Source of the DNA: Sphagnum magellanicum
Lineage: Eukaryota > Streptophyta > Sphagnopsida > Sphagnales > Sphagnaceae
DNA length: 64,000 bases
Direction of reading: 5' to 3'
NCBI GenBank assembly: GCA_021904315.1
Contig: CM038919.1
Location: 7,750,001-7,814,000, forward strand
Shown here: one piece after another, positions 62,001-64,000 of the stretch
Position numbering within the stretch: the first letter of the stretch is position 1
How the letters are laid out: every line of letters begins with the position of its first letter
Position numbers and translations under genes: made by a program
The notes under the pieces: model-generated
Database searches by the model: none
What the model was told of the DNA's origin: nothing
Seen by the model: only the letters and a program-made list of their open reading frames with translations

Positions 62001-62412
62001 GGGTACAAAGAATACCTTTCCAGGGTAGACAATGCACAACTTAGGAGAAGCTTGGCACGTTTTCATTGTGCGAATCACAAGCTACAGATTGAGCTAGGAA
62101 GGCAAGTCAAGCTAATGAAGGTGCCGGTGCAGTAGCGTTATTACAAATTGTGCAACTTGGGTGCGGTTGAGGATGAGGACCATTTCTTGTTGGTTTGCCC
62201 TGCCTATCAAAGTGTTCGAGAGAGGTTTAGAAGTTCATTGCCACTAACTGCTATCACACCTTTGGTTGAATTGCTGAACTGCCAGCAACAAGGCATCCTT
62301 GCTAAATTCTTAGTGTAATGTCAAACAGTTAGATCTGAATTGCTTCATCAGACTTAACGTCAATTGGGCTCTGGCTCGGGCGCTGTTTAGCCCACTTAAT
62401 GATGCTAAATTG

Positions 62413-62432
62413 TAAGTAAGTAAGTAAGTAAG
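62413..62432 (+). repeat. (TAAG)5 tail of the LINE
   Basis: Five exact TAAG units about 55 bases after the ORF2 stop. Tetranucleotide tails instead of poly-A occur in several non-LTR clades. Confidence 0.85.
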
Positions 62433-62439
62433 GACCAAT

Positions 62440-63200
62440 AATGAGAAATTTGAACACTTCTTGCTATGTTGTTTGGCCCCAAGTTATTAATAAAATATTA
62501 TTTGTTTGGGGGCCAATGAGTTCATGTGTAAAGTCATTCAAACCAAAAATTAGGCACCAAGGTTTCAACCTCTCATATGCATTCATTTTTCATTCTTGAT
62601 ATCATTTTTTTCTCATCTTTGCTTCCTTTCTCAAACTAAACTTTAAAAGTCAAACCACCATGGATGAGCATAGACACAAGATTCGTGTAACTCTTGTGTT
62701 TTTCATGGCCATATCCCGAGTAGAAAAATAAAAACCCCTCCATCGTTTACAAGCAGGAATAGAAGTTCAACCAGAGGAAAGGAAAATGAAGAGAGACAAG
62801 CACAGAAGCTCAACCAAAGGAAAGAAAAATGAAGAAAGACAAGCACAAAAGCTCAACCAGAGAAAAGGAAAATGAAGAGAGATGAAATGAAGAAGATATG
62901 GAGTTTGATTTAAGGTTTACTTTGATCTTACAATGTGGATTTCATCAAAACATCAATATTTTATTGCAGCAACCCTGGCCGCAAGAGTTACAAATTGGCC
63001 TCTCAAGCTGATAAGTATCCTTTTTCTGCCTTGGGGCCAAGTCAGGGCAATAAAGTGGTAGATTTTTAAAAATTGTTTTTTTTTCCAGCCTTGACTCAGT
63101 GTAAAACCCTTGGGCTGATTTCATGATTCCACAAATAAGAATGCTTGATTTTAGTTCAATTTTTGCTTTTACTTCTAGTGTAAAAAGTGGGCCTTAGCAT
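62440..63200. other. Intergenic DNA between the two LINE copies, no gene
   Basis: AT-rich. Contains three tandem 43-bp copies (62,761-62,887) of a unit with AAGCTCAACCAGAGGAAAGG and ATGAAGAGAGACAAGCAC. Otherwise nothing recognised. Confidence 0.65.
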
Positions 63201-63208
63201 GAGTGGTG

Positions 63209-64000
63209 TTCTATTCTATTCTATTCTATTAATTTAACGTCAATACCCAGACCAGAGAGATCCATTTGACGATAATTACCTAGTTGGTTTGAGCAAAACA
63301 CTCCTGTTATCTAGGCAAGAAACTAAGTATAAAGTTACCGCTTTCTGATTAGCCGAATGCATCAGTTCAGGCAGTAAGCTACACGAGGTCAATTGTTTCC
63401 CTAGTTGTTGACCAAACTTGCACCGAATGTCATGGTGAGCTGGGCACACTAACAGCAGGTGGTCTTCATCCTCAACAGCTCTAAGGGGACACAGGCGACA
63501 AACCCTATCTCTCCTCGGTACCCTCTCAGGCTTTGCATGCTTGCCACATTCTACCTCCAAACGATGGTTGGAGCATCTGAACCTTGACAAAGATTGCCTG
63601 AGCTGAACATTTGTGATCGATTGCAAATAACTCTGATGTGCATATGAGTAGCCAGATTCTATTGTATAGCTCACGTTCATCAGCTGGTATGTACGTAATC
63701 TGCTACTTTTGGCTCTAGCCTGTTCATCATAAGTGGATTCTAGATAAGAAGCTTGTGCACTTGCTATAGCGCACTTGACATTAGTATAGAGAACCCCAAC
63801 CCCTTGGTCGTCAAGCCACAACTGCATGTTCCGAAGCCAACATTGTTAGTTATCATTGAGGACACTGAGCATTTGGAGTTGGGTCTGGTAGGCACAGTAT
63901 AGTAGGCGATCGGGTGTGGACTCCCGTAGTCTATCGTAATACTTGAGAGTTTGTTGCCACTAGAAATACTCCAATGGATACCTTCCAAACTCCCCCAACA
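63209..64000 (-). mobile_element. Second LINE copy, 3' part, cut by the window edge
   Basis: Minus-strand element ending in (AATAG)4 (plus-strand ATTCT run, 63,209-63,230). Its coding part aligns along its length with the C-terminus of the first LINE, for example LGEFGRYPLEYF against LAEFGRFPLEIF and AVEDEDHLLLVCPAH against AVEDEDHFLLVCPAY. The tails and 3' untranslated regions differ, so it is a sister family and not a duplicate. Confidence 0.8.
63276..64000 (-). pseudogene. LINE ORF2 C-terminus (second copy)
   Basis: A 183-codon open stretch (63,827-63,276) holds an intact C-x2-C-x9-H-x4-C knuckle (CRLCPLRAVEDEDHLLLVC) and ends in TAA at the position homologous to the first LINE's stop. 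Upstream the frame continues to the window edge with two stops: TAG for Trp in YF-WQQT near 63,960, and TAA after LND near 63,850. The RT and endonuclease parts lie beyond the window. Confidence 0.75.

Larger units (their letters stand above)
58096..62357 (+). pseudogene. LINE ORF2 protein: endonuclease, reverse transcriptase, C-terminal CCHC-like end
   Basis: EEP-type endonuclease: MCLWNIHGAAI at the start, LTETHH with the catalytic Glu, GDFNAKTG near 59,365 and SDHRPLVL near 59,725. RT: AGIDGIKPEF, FDNYRGITIG, AGFRKDFRTT, then motif A FVDFKKASD (the usual Phe before the second Asp is Ser), motif B KQGCPLSPLLF and motif C YADD at about 61,130. The C-terminus reads YYKLCNLGAVEDEDHFLLVC, so the first Cys of the knuckle is Tyr. 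The true stop is TAA at 62,355. Known role of such proteins: nick the target and copy element RNA in place. Broken by the insert, frameshifts and TAG/TAA codons. Confidence 0.82.
57202..62432 (+). mobile_element. LINE (non-LTR retrotransposon) with EEP endonuclease, complete but inactivated
   Basis: The body runs from ORF1 through endonuclease and RT to a (TAAG)5 tail at 62,413-62,432. ORF1 is 57,202-58,068 and ORF2 58,096-62,357. A GC-rich insert of about 831 bp (58,243-59,073) splits the endonuclease. About four frameshifts (near 59,845, 60,095, 60,305 and 61,685) and some twenty in-frame TAG/TAA codons disable it. Its 5' untranslated region may reach back to the tandem repeats at 56.5 kb. 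A related copy lies on the minus strand at 63.2 kb. Confidence 0.85.

Noticed and set aside
57202..62357. Alternative genetic code (TAG/TAA = Gln) as explanation of the LINE stops
   Set aside because: Both LINE copies terminate with TAA at homologous positions, the LINE also has frameshifts, and SMO2 uses ordinary codons. Decay from CAR codons is simpler.
1..64000. CRISPR arrays, prokaryotic operons, rRNA or intact tRNA genes
   Set aside because: The tandem repeats lack regular spacers, and no rRNA or complete cloverleaf sequence was recognised; the context is plant nuclear DNA.

Overview
The window looks like nuclear DNA of a land plant with a large, repeat-rich, AT-rich genome. Evidence: one intact spliced gene with a plant-type sterol oxidase product and GT-AG introns, plus decayed plant-style Copia, CACTA, hAT and non-LTR elements. 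The long AT-rich intergenic tracts fit a non-flowering plant (gymnosperm, fern, lycophyte or bryophyte), but the sequence does not settle which. I see no operon, CRISPR array, rRNA or intact tRNA.

Layout. 1-333: end of a Copia polyprotein. 334-10,030: gene-free AT-rich DNA with degenerate TTATT- and AACTTGGC-type arrays and one tRNA-derived SINE-like copy. 10,031-12,544: a non-autonomous CACTA-type transposon with matching ends and a 3-bp TAA target duplication; a second SINE-like copy lies inside it. 14.2-16.1 kb: degenerate repeats that switch strand at about 15,755. 16,450-19,855 (minus): a decayed non-LTR retroelement with N-terminal zinc finger, reverse transcriptase and a C-terminal nuclease-like motif. 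20.9-22.9 kb: GC-richer DNA with no gene I can identify.

22.9-42.0 kb: two large elements of one family (22,925-26,053 and 30,810-42,011), each bounded by inverted termini built on CAGCACCCACCAATGCACC and filled with tandem and low-complexity DNA. Between them lies the only intact gene, SMO2 (26,639-29,963, seven exons, 262 residues), a C-4 sterol demethylation oxidase.

42-45.3 kb: no gene. 45.3-47.3 kb: a GC-richer island with possible minus-strand exons, unproven. 49.5-51.8 kb (minus): a decayed hAT transposase with BED finger and C-terminal dimerisation region. 52.1-52.35 kb: a third SINE-like copy. 56.5-62.4 kb: a long LINE with ORF1, endonuclease, RT and a (TAAG)5 tail, broken by an inserted GC-rich 831-bp sequence and by in-frame stops that are all TAG or TAA. 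63.2 kb to the right edge: a related LINE on the minus strand with a different tail.

Apart from SMO2, nothing here looks able to make a working protein. The most novel items are the twin inverted-terminus elements around SMO2, the SINE-like trio, the two non-LTR families, and the insert in the LINE endonuclease.
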